Assembly: GCF_002443255.2 (NCBI RefSeq)
Contig: NW_019211455.1
Location: 9,581,959 to 9,645,958, forward strand
Source: Varroa destructor
Taxonomy: Eukaryota > Arthropoda > Arachnida > Mesostigmata > Varroidae
Direction: 5' to 3'
Length of the DNA: 64,000 bases
The translations under genes and the position numbers were made by a program. Each line of letters begins with the position of its first letter. Position 1 is the first letter of the stretch. The notes beneath the pieces were generated by a model. It had not been told where the DNA came from. It was given only the letters and a program-made list of their open reading frames with translations, and searched no databases. Below, one piece after another: positions 52,501 to 63,619 of the stretch.

Positions 52501-53855
52501 TCTAGGTGATGCGTTGAAATATTTCAGATGCTACATGCGATGGTAGAGGAACCTTAAAATCATTTTCGCTATCGCTATTGTGGACCTGTTTTCTGCCAGG
52601 CGATTTGTAATTGTTTTTTATATTGCAGTTGTGGGCATAGGATCGTGGCTATTCCACATGACATTACTTTATCGAATGCAGTTGATGGATGAATTGCCCA
52701 TGGTATGGGGCACCCTGGCTTCTGCCTATGCGCTGTAAGTACCCTTTCATGCGATCAGTTTCAAATTGAAGATTGGAGAAACATGCGCTTCTCCTTCAAT
52801 TCGAAGGCTAACTATTAATAAATGTGGCTTTTTTTTTTTAATATTTTCCTGCGGCCACCTATTCCGTTCACCCTACGAGGGTTCGTTTTTGCAGTAGAAA
52901 AACTTGAGTCACGTAGCGCCTCCTTTGCTCTTCGCAAAGGTATGGTTCTACATCGACCTATCGAATTTTTCTGGGTAACGTTTTCGCTATGTTCTTCTTC
53001 TTTGTCCGATCAATGCAGGTTCGACATCAACTCGAGTAGGTCGCAAATAAATTGGTGGCTAGCTTCGCTGCTTATAACCTACGGTAGCGTCATCACCGTG
53101 ATTTATATAACCATCAACGTGCCGATTTTCCATCAGGTAGCTTACGGGCTGCTGGTGACAGCTTGCTTCCTATATAGCTATATATTATCTAGGTGAGTTA
53201 TTTAACAGGCCTATTACTCATAAATGTAATGTGTTAGCTTAAACCTAATGTTAGATACTGAGAGTGGCCGAGGCTGGAAAAAGGTATGTGTAGCGGTGCC
53301 CTAAGCCTAAATGATGATACCACTATAAAAACCTAATAATGATTCACAAGGCAAATGTTACAAGTAATAATGTTCGTACATGTGAGGAAAAACTCTAAAA
53401 TTTTCGACGAAGTCTGGGATGACTTTTTTGTTTTCGCTGAAATTGAACGCTGTTTGCACTTCATTTTACGTTGGTTTCATCTGATATTGTCTTAATGCCT
53501 ATATCAAATGTTTTTGTCCTGTCTTCTGTGTTCTGACTTTCGCAGGAAAAAGTACTTCCCGATGCGATGGTTTGTTCTGTCGCTGGGCCTTTATCTTATC
53601 GGTTTCTGTGTATGGAACATTGACAACGTCTTCTGTCGAAACCTTCGACACATCCGTCAGCGACTACCTGTTATTCTAGGGCCGATTACGCAACTTCATG
53701 CCTGGTGGCATTTTTTCGCCGGCTATGCTTCGTATTTGTCGATTTTGTACCTGCAACAGGCGCGGCTTACCGTTCTTAAGCGGAGAAGTTCCATCAAATT
53801 TGGCGTGCTTGGACTCTATGTCAAGATAGATATGGAGCGCGATCGCGCCGAATAG
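36402..53855 (+). CDS. ACER3: Alkaline ceramidase, ACER3 type (five exons)
   Basis: Membrane hydrolase (Golgi/ER in other animals) that cleaves ceramide to sphingosine and fatty acid. Exons are 36402-36516, 40609-40719, 52629-52734, 53019-53192 and 53546-53855; phases agree at every junction and all introns are GT-AG. The product is 271 residues, the usual family size. The start MPPSPPNKVDKVGFWGPP is chosen because family members begin about 10 residues before the GxWGP motif; an in-frame ATG also exists at 36282. The calcium-site residues Asp23, Trp24, Glu26, Asn28 and Glu37 are present (TLDWCEYNYE...AEF). The catalytic/zinc residues Ser81, His85 and Asp96 (GSWLFHMT...MDELP) and His220 and His224 (HAWWH) are all present, so the enzyme should be active. 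Several hydrophobic segments fit the seven-helix fold. WNTVSNLIMIVPP and WNIDNVFCRNLR support ACER3 over ACER1/2. Confidence 0.96.
37072..37110. repeat. AT-rich simple repeat
   Basis: Interrupted AT array in the first ACER3 intron. Confidence 0.9.
38914..38954. repeat. Perfect 18-bp inverted repeat in ACER3 intron 1
   Basis: AAATATAGTATATATTAT at 38914-38931 is the exact reverse complement of 38937-38954, with spacer TTCAT. It is AT-rich and could form a cruciform or be a remnant of a small inverted-repeat element. No flanking target duplication was identified. Confidence 0.85.
43443..43586. repeat. GT/CA microsatellite, about 145 bp
   Basis: Almost pure GT dinucleotide array with a few interruptions (GGTG, TCTG, GGCG) in ACER3 intron 2. 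Open frames of Cys-Val repeats across it are not genes. Confidence 0.98.
45872..45897. repeat. 10-bp perfect hairpin in ACER3 intron 2
   Basis: GCGGCTTCGT and ACGAAGCCGC flank a 6-base loop (ATGTCA). The stem is GC-rich within an AT-rich intron. Function unknown. Confidence 0.75.
46041..46076. repeat. TTC repeat running into poly-T
   Basis: Four TTC units followed by a T run of more than 20 bases in ACER3 intron 2. It could be the poly-A tail of a minus-strand retroposed copy, but no source sequence is recognisable. Confidence 0.9.
47522..47535. repeat. Poly-C run
   Basis: Fourteen consecutive C in ACER3 intron 2. Its length may be subject to sequencing error. Confidence 0.9.
47608..47637. 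repeat. GCTA tetranucleotide repeat
   Basis: About 7.5 tandem GCTA units (self-complementary as AGCT/CTAG) in ACER3 intron 2. Confidence 0.95.
53193..53545 (+). other. ACER3 intron 4
   Basis: 353 bases, phase 2, donor GTGAGT, acceptor TTCGCAG. Nothing else recognised. Intron 3 (52735-53018) is similarly plain, apart from a T run. Confidence 0.9.
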
Positions 53856-56580
53856 TAATTCTGGTGATCGCTGGATATTGGCTAGTCAGGCCGGTTTCCC
53901 GAGAGGGCTTCGTAAATCTTTTCGGAACACTTCAGTGCGATTGCTGTCGAGCACAGTTACGAGACGATCGACTGACCGATGGCCAATAGAAATGCAGGCG
54001 TTTCTGGTCATTGGTTACAGTCGTTTGACCGCACCACTGGATCTTGTCCGCCAGCTACCCTTAATAGAGCACAATGAAGGCAGTCAGTAGTAGGCGAAAA
54101 CCACGCATTTCCAAACAGTCAAGCAAACATCTGATTTGCTCAAACCAAACGCTAAATCCATGACCAACAGGCAATAACCAGCGAGAGATTCCAGGTGCGC
54201 AGTATATAAAAACCTGCCTGATTAATCTGAAGGTGCTACGATGAAAAGTTCATATTGAATGCTGTGCAACGGCACTAAAAACTCGATTCTAAATAATACT
54301 ATCTATCATCCAATCAAAATCACTTTCAGCTTGAGCAATTTATATACAAATACATATAGTTACATTTATATAAAGATATATTTACATCGGGCAGACTCCT
54401 ACATGTTATACACACGATGTCCCGAACAAAATGCCAAAGATTGTATACATTTCATCACGTGTAAGCTCTCGTATTGTGTCGGTTAATAGTGAGGTACAAC
54501 TTTTATATAATGTATGTTCTGACGTATCTGAACGTGACAAGGTGCCATTTTATTCTGTTTTACTTGCTTACCATTCCCTTTTGTCAGTTAGGCTTCAGAC
54601 GACCTGACCTCGAAGAAGAACCGGTATAAACACGTATCCTTTTCGCACGAACATAAACCTTCTATATGTATACCGGATACACAGGTGATGATCTGTCTGC
54701 ACAGACAAGAAGAAATTACCGGTGTCTCAATCCGGGTATCTTGACGACTTGAAGAGTAATAGTTCTACAAACACCGCACATATGAAAAGCGTTTAACCTA
54801 ACAGAACGACGAGGTGGAATGGCTCGCGTGTTGCTGTGAAGGTTACAACAAACCGCTTTCGACTTTGAAGGATAACCACGTTTTTGTCGTCTTGAGATCG
54901 TTCTGTGTTGAACGAAAAAGCTTTCTTAACCGTGGAATCGCTGGGGGAGAACTCCCAGTGATCACCGGATCATGAAACTACTCTAATCGTATCTAATCTA
55001 CTTGTACTTGCAAAAACTAGTTAAGATCGGTGGCGCAAGGCCAATCTGGGATTAAGAAACGGCCTTGTCACCGTGTTATGCTTGAGGCTAGGTTTGTTTT
55101 GTGAGGTGGCATTGTCTACAAGTTTCTCGTTAGGAGAACGCCGACGAGTAGGAAATGCGTGATTTGCTTTGTTCCGGCAATGCGCTCCGTCAAGAGCATT
55201 GTAGTCGATAAAGGAAAACGTATCGTCTGATGAACTTCAGAACAAAGTCACCGACACAGCTAGCGACAAGTCAGGACTACGTTGCTGCTGGAGTCGTTTA
55301 GTGAGACGTATATAGGTAACGAAGGAACAGACTAGTACATTTAAGATACGAACGGACAGTGGTTATATATTGTCAGGCGAATTCTGAGGAGTACGGTAGG
55401 TCGTGCAGTCATTAACATTCAGGTAGCTATAATGTGTGAATAAATCGAATGCGAAGAGCGATTTAGCCATTAGGGAACGCAGGAAACGTGAAGCTGGCTG
55501 TTAAATGAAGACCCTGGGTAGGGGTTGTCGTGGCTGCTAGCAAAGGCAAACAATAAAAACATGCTTTGAACACGACAGATATATAAGTTAATGAAGGGAA
55601 ATGCTATTTTAAGTAGAACTGTTCCGTCACACTTCGGTGAAATTAATTAGTCTAAGACGAATCGGTTGACCCTGTCGCATAGTCGTAATAATATTGTCGC
55701 CGTTTGTTGAAACAAGAGTTTATTTGTAACTAGCTATTTGGTAATAGCGTGGTAACAAACCAATCCGAATAGTGGTCAATTATATGAGTAGCTAATTGTT
55801 GTAAGACTGAAACTCAACTTTGTACTTCAAAACTATGGCTACTATTGTGCTTCTAATCATTATATCAGCTTTAAAAAACACCGAGCAATTCGCGGTATAA
55901 AAGGGGCTCGAAAAGGGGCACGCGGATGAGATTAATATGAAATGATCTTATCTACGAGTCGAACTCGAGAAGTATTTCAGGTTTTAACTGACAACAAATA
56001 ATACGTACACAAGGGGCGGCTACAACGAAGCTAGAATTTTCTCTAATAATCGTACTAGATCCTGGCGTATTATATTCACACTATATATTGTGTATTAGAA
56101 GCAGTCGAAATAATTGCGGCTCAGTTAAAAAAAATAAAGAAGACCTGCAATGTTAGGCTAGGATCACGCTGCAACGAATAAGGCTTTCGGGCGGACGAGA
56201 ACAACCCGCCAGCTATTAGGGCTACTGACTACTACACGTGGTCAAGCTATACGCGTACAGTCATTACCAGCATACATCTGACGTAGCGTTTATATTTTCG
56301 TTGGACTATATTTAATGACTGAGTTCATGATTAACTATTAAGCTTCTATTATATCTGTTGCCGGTATAATACCAATATCAGCAATTGGCTTTTTTATACA
56401 TGTGACAGATCGCGTACGGGTCTCGGTAATATGGCCGAACACGCTTTTCGAATCAGTAGACACTGCATACACACAAACACGCTTTGTGTTGTATTCGAGT
56501 TTTATTGAACGTAGCGTGCATTATAGCCTGGAGCTGAACAATCAATAAATTCAATGATGTTTTTTACATTAACACAACTG

Positions 56581-56619
56581 ACCGATGTTTTTATCGGTAC
56601 GAGCCTGTTAGGCTCGTAC
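56581..56619. repeat. Two adjacent small hairpins
   Basis: ACCGAT-GTTTTT-ATCGGT (56581-56598) is followed at once by GTACGAGCC-TGTTA-GGCTCGTAC (56597-56619), sharing two bases. Located between the convergent ACER3 and RUNDC1 genes. Confidence 0.75.
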
Positions 56620-58049
56620 ATTCCTAGTTGGATTTAGCTGCGCCATTCGCAAAAACAATTCAATCAAGTAATCCTGCCTTCATTGTGTTTATTTGGGATG
56701 GGTTTATAACATATGTAGGAGGGAAAATACAATTGCCTTGCATGAACTCACTGAAATAGGAAATTTCATAGGTGGTATTCGCTGCCGCGTACCCACTTAC
56801 GAAGCACTCTATTAGTTCTGTTGACGAGCACCCTCAAGTATTCACCGACACTGAAATTTTACAAGCTTGCAAATTGTACTGAACCGCAGGCATTGTCAGC
56901 GTGACTTCGATCAAGGTTTCGGTAAAAATCGATGTCCGGATTTCGCTTTTGACGGGAGGGCCCCGTTTTTTCGGATCAGACAATCCTAACTAGCCCTAGC
57001 GGAGTTGTTCCTCGCTAGAAAAGCAGCTCGACTCAAGCTCGTACATACCGTCTTAAAACGATCCTTTCGTTTAGCGGATCGTTTCTTTCTAATATATCGA
57101 GCTTTTTCGGTGAAATCAGAGGTGAATATGTTTACTACCGACACCTATGTAACACTCAAACGTTAACGTATGGCTATTGGACAGTAAGTTATACCTGAAG
57201 TAGCTAGACAGATCCAGTATTCTACGCGTTCATTAAGTGTTGTGCGGTTTGTCGGTCCTTGTATTTAGGACACAGCAAGTTCAACTAGTGAAAGGGTTGC
57301 ATGCACAGCATAAACGGGGAAATAGGCGGCATAGAACCATGGCAGCTCGACGAAATCTTGACTTCCGGATTTCGGTGATTACTATATCGGTGGGAACACT
57401 TAAGACACGAGTTGCTTCTAGATGGAACGATTCGTTCTTTATCGCTAATAGCAGAGTTTCGGTTATCAGTTCTTGCTTGTGGCTATCCGAAGAACCGGCT
57501 AAACTATCGTAAAACTGTAATGAACCATATTCTTTACTTTTGCCGCAAACCATATTTTTTCAGTATTTTTATTTTCACATCAAATACAGGTAAACAAACG
57601 CGCGAAACCAAGCCGTAGACGATCTGTCGAAGAAAATTTGTGACGCTGAATTTACCTTTGCTGACCAGGTATTTTAAGGCTTGTCCAAAAGTCAATAAAC
57701 GGATAGGTACGACACGAAGAGTGCAACTAAGAAAGAGACAATATACGCCTTTTATATGGCCGTATGGTCTAATTACTCTACTATATACTAGTTTCTTTAT
57801 AAAATATGTGTTAAAAATAATAACCCAAGTATTACTTACATTAAAATAATATTTATTGGTTTCAATATTCAGTAAGTTTGATTTTTTTGTGTTACTCTTG
57901 TTTTTTTTTCCATTTTGGACGTATTTTACACATATATGCATTTAAATTAAGACGCAAAGGCTTCATCTGGGAAAGAATCTTAAAGATAGAAGGAGAATAT
58001 GCTCATCACCACGCACAACCGTCATTTGCGACAACAGGCAAGGTAGGTT

Positions 58050-58070
58050 TATATATATATATATATATAT
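58050..58070. repeat. Short AT microsatellite
   Basis: About ten AT units between the convergent ACER3 and RUNDC1 genes. Confidence 0.9.
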
Positions 58071-58980
58071 GGCGTTATATTGTATCGACATTCATAGATC
58101 CTTTTTTCTAAAATAATTATATGCCTATCATCATTTTGATGTCACTTAATGGATAAAATCCTTAAGCTCGACGATTTCGCTCATGCTGGCACCAAAAAAA
58201 GATACACACTAGCAATAAGGACGGTTGGATCAAGCTGCGTTTTAGTTTAATTTAGGTTACTTTTGGATTTCGTACAGATTAACTTATAAGCAGATGTCGA
58301 TTTCTTTGTATCTCTCAAATCGGATTAGAGAAGAGCATCAGAATTATATTTTATGATACTTTTGCGCAAAATCACAGTTCGATGTTTCAACCGACCGCAA
58401 AAATCTTAGAGATTTTGTCTTTTTCCTTAGGACTTCAAAACGTGCCTGAACCCTTTAAGAAGTTAAATGGCTGCCGTTTAACAACTCAGTTCGGCCTACA
58501 TACCCATTTACATACATTCTGTATAAGGGCCTTGAGCATCGTTTCAAGCCCCTTTTTCTTCATTTCTCCATTTTTGTTTAGAGAAGACCTTCAGAGCCAT
58601 CGTTCATTACTTAACAGTTTCATTTCGAAAAGCTCCATTGATCGACCTCATCGAAGAGAAGGGGCTCTGTGATTAGTGACAAACTACTGAGTAGGTTTCT
58701 CTCCTCTAATTTGTCGCCCGTTGGAAATTTTACCTGATCATCATTTGACCACGCCGGAGCTCCTTATTCCATTAAATGTTATCTCAACGATTGCGATTGA
58801 TTGACGAACATTGCGCTCTTTTTTGCAATATATTGTATTTTGAAATTTCATGTCGTCGCACCGAGATTGCTCTCATATTCAGAGATCGCATGATGTAGGG
58901 TGCTCTTGGGGTACTACTGAACTGCTGTTCCATTATCACGGATAGTGTCACATCGTGTGATGACCATGTGAGTTTGTTGT

Positions 58981-59503
58981 TCAGAACGCCTCATGCATCT
59001 CTTGAAGCTGCTTCACGGCTAAATCAACGGGCAGATTAAAATGAATGGAAGACAGGCGATCGAGCGATCGCAACGCGTCTTCAAAGCCGGTTTTACGCAC
59101 GTAACTCCAAGGCGCGAAGTGTCGTTCCACGATAGGCTTGCAGCGTAAAATCATTTTCAGCCACGCTACCAATCGTTTCTCACTAAAAAATAAACAATAC
59201 AAATGGAAGAAACGATAACAGCAAGGACAACTAAGCGTTACAATATATATACATATAGTATAATAAGTTCCACTCTCCCTGCTAAAGCGACAGATTGGTT
59301 AAGCGTACTTTTTTTCTTGGATTTTTAGGTTCTTAGGTTTTATATCCAGGAATGCTGAACAATAATGTTGTTATGCGTAGCTGTTAAATTATCCTGTTGG
59401 ACACGATATAGTCGTAGCTACATATGGATTCGGAAACTATGTATGTTATACAATATTATTATTATTATTATTAGAAATTTGACGGAAAAGTTAATAACTT
59501 TTC

Positions 59504-59555
<52 letters not shown>

Positions 59556-59572
59556 AAGACTCGACATAGAAA

Positions 59573-59625
<53 letters not shown>

Positions 59626-62600
59626 TTATGTTTGATAGAAAAGCCAACAAATGAGAATTTTTTTTTAATCGATGTACACAATGTCGTAACGCAATTTCTA
59701 CTACTATTCTATAATAGAAAAGAAGGCTTGCAATATCAAGAAATTTTGCCCAAATTAAACATATACAAATTTCATCATGCTTTGCAACTGTAACTTACTT
59801 GAGCGCCGCGCACACAAACGCTTTGAAATGTGTGTCCGCGCTACGTCGTAAAGGCGTATGCGAGCAGACAATGTTATGAATGGCACCTAAGAGGGTTTTC
59901 TTTGAGCTGGCCCCGTTGACAATATTGAGATTGAAACTTTCAGACAGCTTGCGGGCCGGAGTGGCATTATATTGGGGGCCATTTTTAAAAAAGTAGTACT
60001 TCAAAATGAGGTCCCAGATATGTAATGCAGAGGAATTCTGACCAGGCCGCGTGGCGAAGCAACCCATCACGGCAGGTAGCAAGCTACGAGATGTACTCAA
60101 CTCGAGTCCATGCTGCAGCAGGTCCCGTAGGGTACTGGCAAGACCCTTACGTACAGCCACAACTAGCTGCTCATTATATCCAGACTCGCCGTGACTCTGT
60201 GTGAACAACACGTAAGCAATAGAACCGATGTATAACGAGTTACTCAGACATGGCAAGCTTATGTTTAGCAACCTCGTAATGCTCTGTAATCTCAATATAA
60301 GCCCTGTGGTTGAATGGCAAATTGGTCGATGAATAGAAAAAAGTCTTATATATGTATACAAAGACTACCATGAAGAAGATGAGGTTACATGGAGGTAAAA
60401 CCATTTGGTACACTGACCGTTGGTCATTTCCATGCGAAAATCATTCATATCACTATGTCCCTGTTTCTCGTAGTCACACAGTGGCTTTTAATGATTTAGA
60501 TTTTATCACGACGACGCTATCTCTGTTTCATTTACCTCGATGAGGAGGAGTTTTATGACACAGGCGAAGGATAAGAGATCCATTCCGTACGAGGAAACTA
60601 ATCAGACAACAAAGCTAAAAACAATGACTCTCTTCCGAAAAGGAGTTGCAATCTTGGCTAAAGTAGACGATACCTAGCTAGCTAAGTCAAAGACCGTAAG
60701 TGGTCTACAAAAGATTTTCGCGTGGTTTTGCTGAAGTTGAGTTTTGAATGGCTCATATCCCGAATGTGTAATGTTTTCACACAATGAAAGACCCGAGTAA
60801 TAATATAAATGCAAGCATTAAAACACATTGAATTCTGTATACTTCGAGAGATCTAACAAAATACCTCAGTGTGCTGCCTTTGGTGGATACACTGTGTTCA
60901 AACTGTTTTAAAAAAAACTAAAATTCGAACCGTTGAAGCTATAACAGACAAAAGAGCAAGTATTTATCGTTTTCGTGGCTCTAATGACGTTCGTGTAGAA
61001 AAATAAGCTTTTAGCCTATCCCACACATAGAAATTTCACGGTAACAACGGTTTGTCATCAATTTAAGTAATGCGAAATTTCAGATACATAAGCGTCTCGA
61101 AGACCATTATTTTTTAAAGTGCCCACTTACAAAATTACCATTGGCTGTTAGAGAAAATGGCTCCTTCCATACAGTCCTCGTAAAATCTTCCCCTCCCTGT
61201 TTCTAAACGTTTGACCACCGATATTTTAGAGATCCGTATAATCAAGTGTAGGCGTTAATATAATAAATATGCAGGTCTAATGGAAAAGGAAGACATCATA
61301 ACTGTAATATGTTACCTCATCACTTTCGCTAGCGTAGTCACTGTTGGAGCTCTGCCGGGTATCAGCGGCATCCACTTCTCGAAGCACTTTATCAATTGCT
61401 AACTCGAGTTTTGCTCGCATATCGCTGTAAAAGGAAAACGAAAAGCAACTCCTAATTACACATCTCCAACGTTTTAAGCAAACGAAAAATACCAAGTTAT
61501 GTCTTAAAACTACCCGTACTGACAGGCTTCACCGGGGAATCACACGAAAGTCTAGGACACATTTGCACGGTTAATCCTAAAAGGATCTTGCTTTCTTTGC
61601 TGCTTATAATATGCCCTTTGATTTATTCCAAATTTCCTAGCTTGGAAAGATGAAATAGCCTTTTTGCCAACCGAAACCTACCAAAACCCTTCTGGAAATA
61701 TAGTCCTACTAATCATAATGTTTAGCAATTACATGCAATCTAGAATACCTAAAAACCGAAAGTTTTAAGTTTGTGAAGTCCCTACCCCCAATGGTTTCCT
61801 TTCTGCGTCGCCTTCATCGTATTACTCCGGAAGCCTTGACCGCTGCCTTGGCTACGCGAGCCACAGGATCCGAAGTGAAGCACCGCGAATAGTTGCATAA
61901 TGGATGCCATTCGTTCGATTACCCGCGCCTGTGTGCGACGCTCCTCTTCGGAAGCAGTTTTACGCATGGGCCTTCGTATTCTAGGCGGATGTTTTCTGCA
62001 GCCTATGCTGTTCAATCCTTCTTCGTCCGTAGTATCCGTGTCGGTGCCGACCGCGTCCTGACCCTGTCAGCGTCAAATTGAACTCTGTTATAGTACCGTT
62101 GTCGCTACGTTAGGGGCTTCGTGTTTCCTTTGTGACCTTATAGAGCGATGTCTATCGTGGTCACTACGCACCGTGACCCTTGTATGAGAATAATAATAAT
62201 AAAAAGAACGTACAATTAAAATAAATTGATCGATACAGTTCGGGCTGGATACCTTGACACGCTTCTTGTTACGTTACTGCCGACACTATTCCGCTGAAGA
62301 TTATAGTCGAGCAAAACTATTTAACTGGTTGGGGTGTGACCAATTTCATCAATCGAGTGACATTGTTGCTTCTTGTCTAGAAAAATAAATATCTTCCTAT
62401 TTTTAATGGCTACGTCAAAAAACAGTTTCATGATGTCGGCAAGACGGTGTCAAGCGACACGTATATATTTGCAGAGATATAAAAATAACCTGACTTAAAT
62501 CGATTCAATGTATGGCTTCGCACCTGCGTATGTGAGTCACAGGTACAGGAACAATTGGCCTTAACAGCTGTAGGTGACACCGGATGATCATTGTGGAGAA

Positions 62601-63619
62601 AATCAATGTACCTTTCCAGATCCGTCACCTGGGTACGCAGTTGCTGCACCAGTTGCTCTTTTATTTTCACTGGATTCACAATCTGAATGGATAAGCGTAA
62701 TCTTTTTTTTAGCGTCTGTCATTAAAATCAGATGAGTTATACCTGAACAATTTATCATTGCACATTTGAGACGCTAAGTACCCCACAGTTTTTGAGGCTC
62801 CTTGCACTTGTTTTACGGGTTTCCCTTTAACAAGAAAAGTCGGATTAGGGCTTCTACAACTGAAAAGCTATCAAAATACACCCGACTAAGTATGTTCACA
62901 ATTATGCATGACCTGTGTAGAGAAGTTGAGCCAAAAAGACATGCACTTTTAGATAAGTGCATGTCTTTTTGGCTGAATTTGGAGCAGCAAATGTTACTCT
63001 TAAAAAAATTAATTTTTCTATTTAAAAGTAAGGTATAGACACTTGAGCTACTAACCTCTTTAATCGCAGTATCGACTTTCTCCTTTAGTTTGTCGGATGT
63101 GAGCACTTCAATCTCTTCAAGATTAAGTGGCATACACGCTTTGAGCTGTTCGAGAATAAAGCCCTGCCTCTCCAATAGCACATTAGAAGGCAAGCCCCCA
63201 TCGCCAGTTTCGTAAGCATAGGTTTCCAACTCCTGCAGCTGATTACGCAGTCGACTCATCAGCTCCTGCTGTTTACGGCGTTGCTTTTCGACGACCTCAT
63301 CATTGGACATCGCCAACTAGCCGGAGTAAAGGAAAAATATAATATCATCAATATATATAGTTTTTTTTGTGGCGAATTCAACTAGACCGTTTACTAGATT
63401 GACGCAATACAGTGGAATGATTGTAAATTATGGCTTCGTAGGATACGTTTTTGATCGTTCGCTCAAACATTGCGAGCTGTTGACAAGTCGAACATGTTTG
63501 TTTAACATTGTAATCATTGCTTTACTTACCGGGGATATGACTTCCCGTGAATCTTCTGCTGGTTCTCTGAGATCGGGTACACCTCTGAAGGCAAACTCCT
63601 CAAGTTCTTTAAGTAGCGC
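58981..63619 (-). CDS. RUNDC1: RUN domain-containing protein 1-like (seven exons, 5' end missing)
   Basis: Minus-strand exons are 63619-63530, 63316-63056, 62682-62524, 62063-61786, 61424-61316, 60196-59799 and 59182-58981, giving 498 residues with matching phases throughout. Exon 1 seen here ([19 protein letters not shown]) starts in phase 0 after a good acceptor, so the true start, roughly 100 residues in relatives, lies upstream. The next two exons form coiled coil ([41 protein letters not shown]). The fourth carries [14 protein letters not shown]; its acceptor (GCTGACAG) and donor (GTAGGG) are the weakest calls. The last two encode the RUN domain: [57 protein letters not shown] and the end [21 protein letters not shown] domains bind small GTPases; the cellular role of RUNDC1 is poorly known. 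Order and motifs match animal RUNDC1 across the whole visible length. Confidence 0.94.
59183..59798 (-). other. RUNDC1 last intron
   Basis: 616 bases, phase 2, donor GTAAGT, acceptor TTTTTTAG. It contains the ATT and TA arrays. Nothing else recognised. Confidence 0.9.
59454..59621. repeat. Compound ATT and TA microsatellite with palindrome (RUNDC1 last intron)
   Basis: An ATT run (59454-59472) precedes a palindrome with 11-bp arms and a one-base centre (59483-59505, CGGAAAAGTTA). Next come a TA array (59507-59550), 25 bases of unique sequence and a second TA array (59576-59621). Long Ile-Tyr open frames here are artefacts of the repeat. Confidence 0.9.
60197..61315 (-). other. RUNDC1 intron before the RUN domain
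   Basis: 1.1 kb, phase 0, donor GTAACA, acceptor TTCACACAG. No feature recognised within it. Confidence 0.85.
61425..61785 (-). other. RUNDC1 intron, exon 4 to exon 5
   Basis: 361 bases, phase 2, donor GTAGGG, acceptor TTTTACAG. The donor is weaker than the others and was chosen because it restores the frame. Nothing else seen. Confidence 0.65.
62064..62523 (-). other. RUNDC1 intron, exon 3 to exon 4
   Basis: 460 bases, phase 0, donor GTGCGA, acceptor GCTGACAG with a poor pyrimidine tract; selected because the frame stays open and there is a stop codon just upstream. Nothing else seen. Confidence 0.65.
62923..62980. repeat. Near-perfect hairpin inside a RUNDC1 intron
   Basis: Two 20-base arms (62929-62948 and 62955-62974) are exact reverse complements around a 6-base loop, TTAGAT. 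After one mismatch, five further pairs extend the stem to 62923 and 62980. The left arm starts AGCCAAAAAGACATGCACTT. It lies in the 373-bp intron between the second and third visible RUNDC1 exons. Confidence 0.9.

Larger units (their letters stand above)
40720..52628 (+). other. ACER3 intron 2 (11.9 kb)
   Basis: Phase 1, donor GTAAGT, acceptor TATTGCAG. Contains the GT array, the TTC/poly-T tract, poly-C, the GCTA repeat and small tandem duplications near 44281-44312, 45270-45335 and 50097-50145. No nested gene could be recognised on either strand. Confidence 0.9.
53856..58980. other. Convergent intergenic region, ACER3 to RUNDC1
   Basis: 5.1 kb of AT-rich sequence. AATAAA occurs on the plus strand at 55552-55557, but it is far from the ACER3 stop codon. 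It includes paired hairpins at 56581 and a TA array at 58050. No coding exon supported. Confidence 0.7.

Noticed and set aside
59365..59793. Ile-Tyr repeat open frames on both strands
   Set aside because: Translation of TA arrays inside the last RUNDC1 intron.
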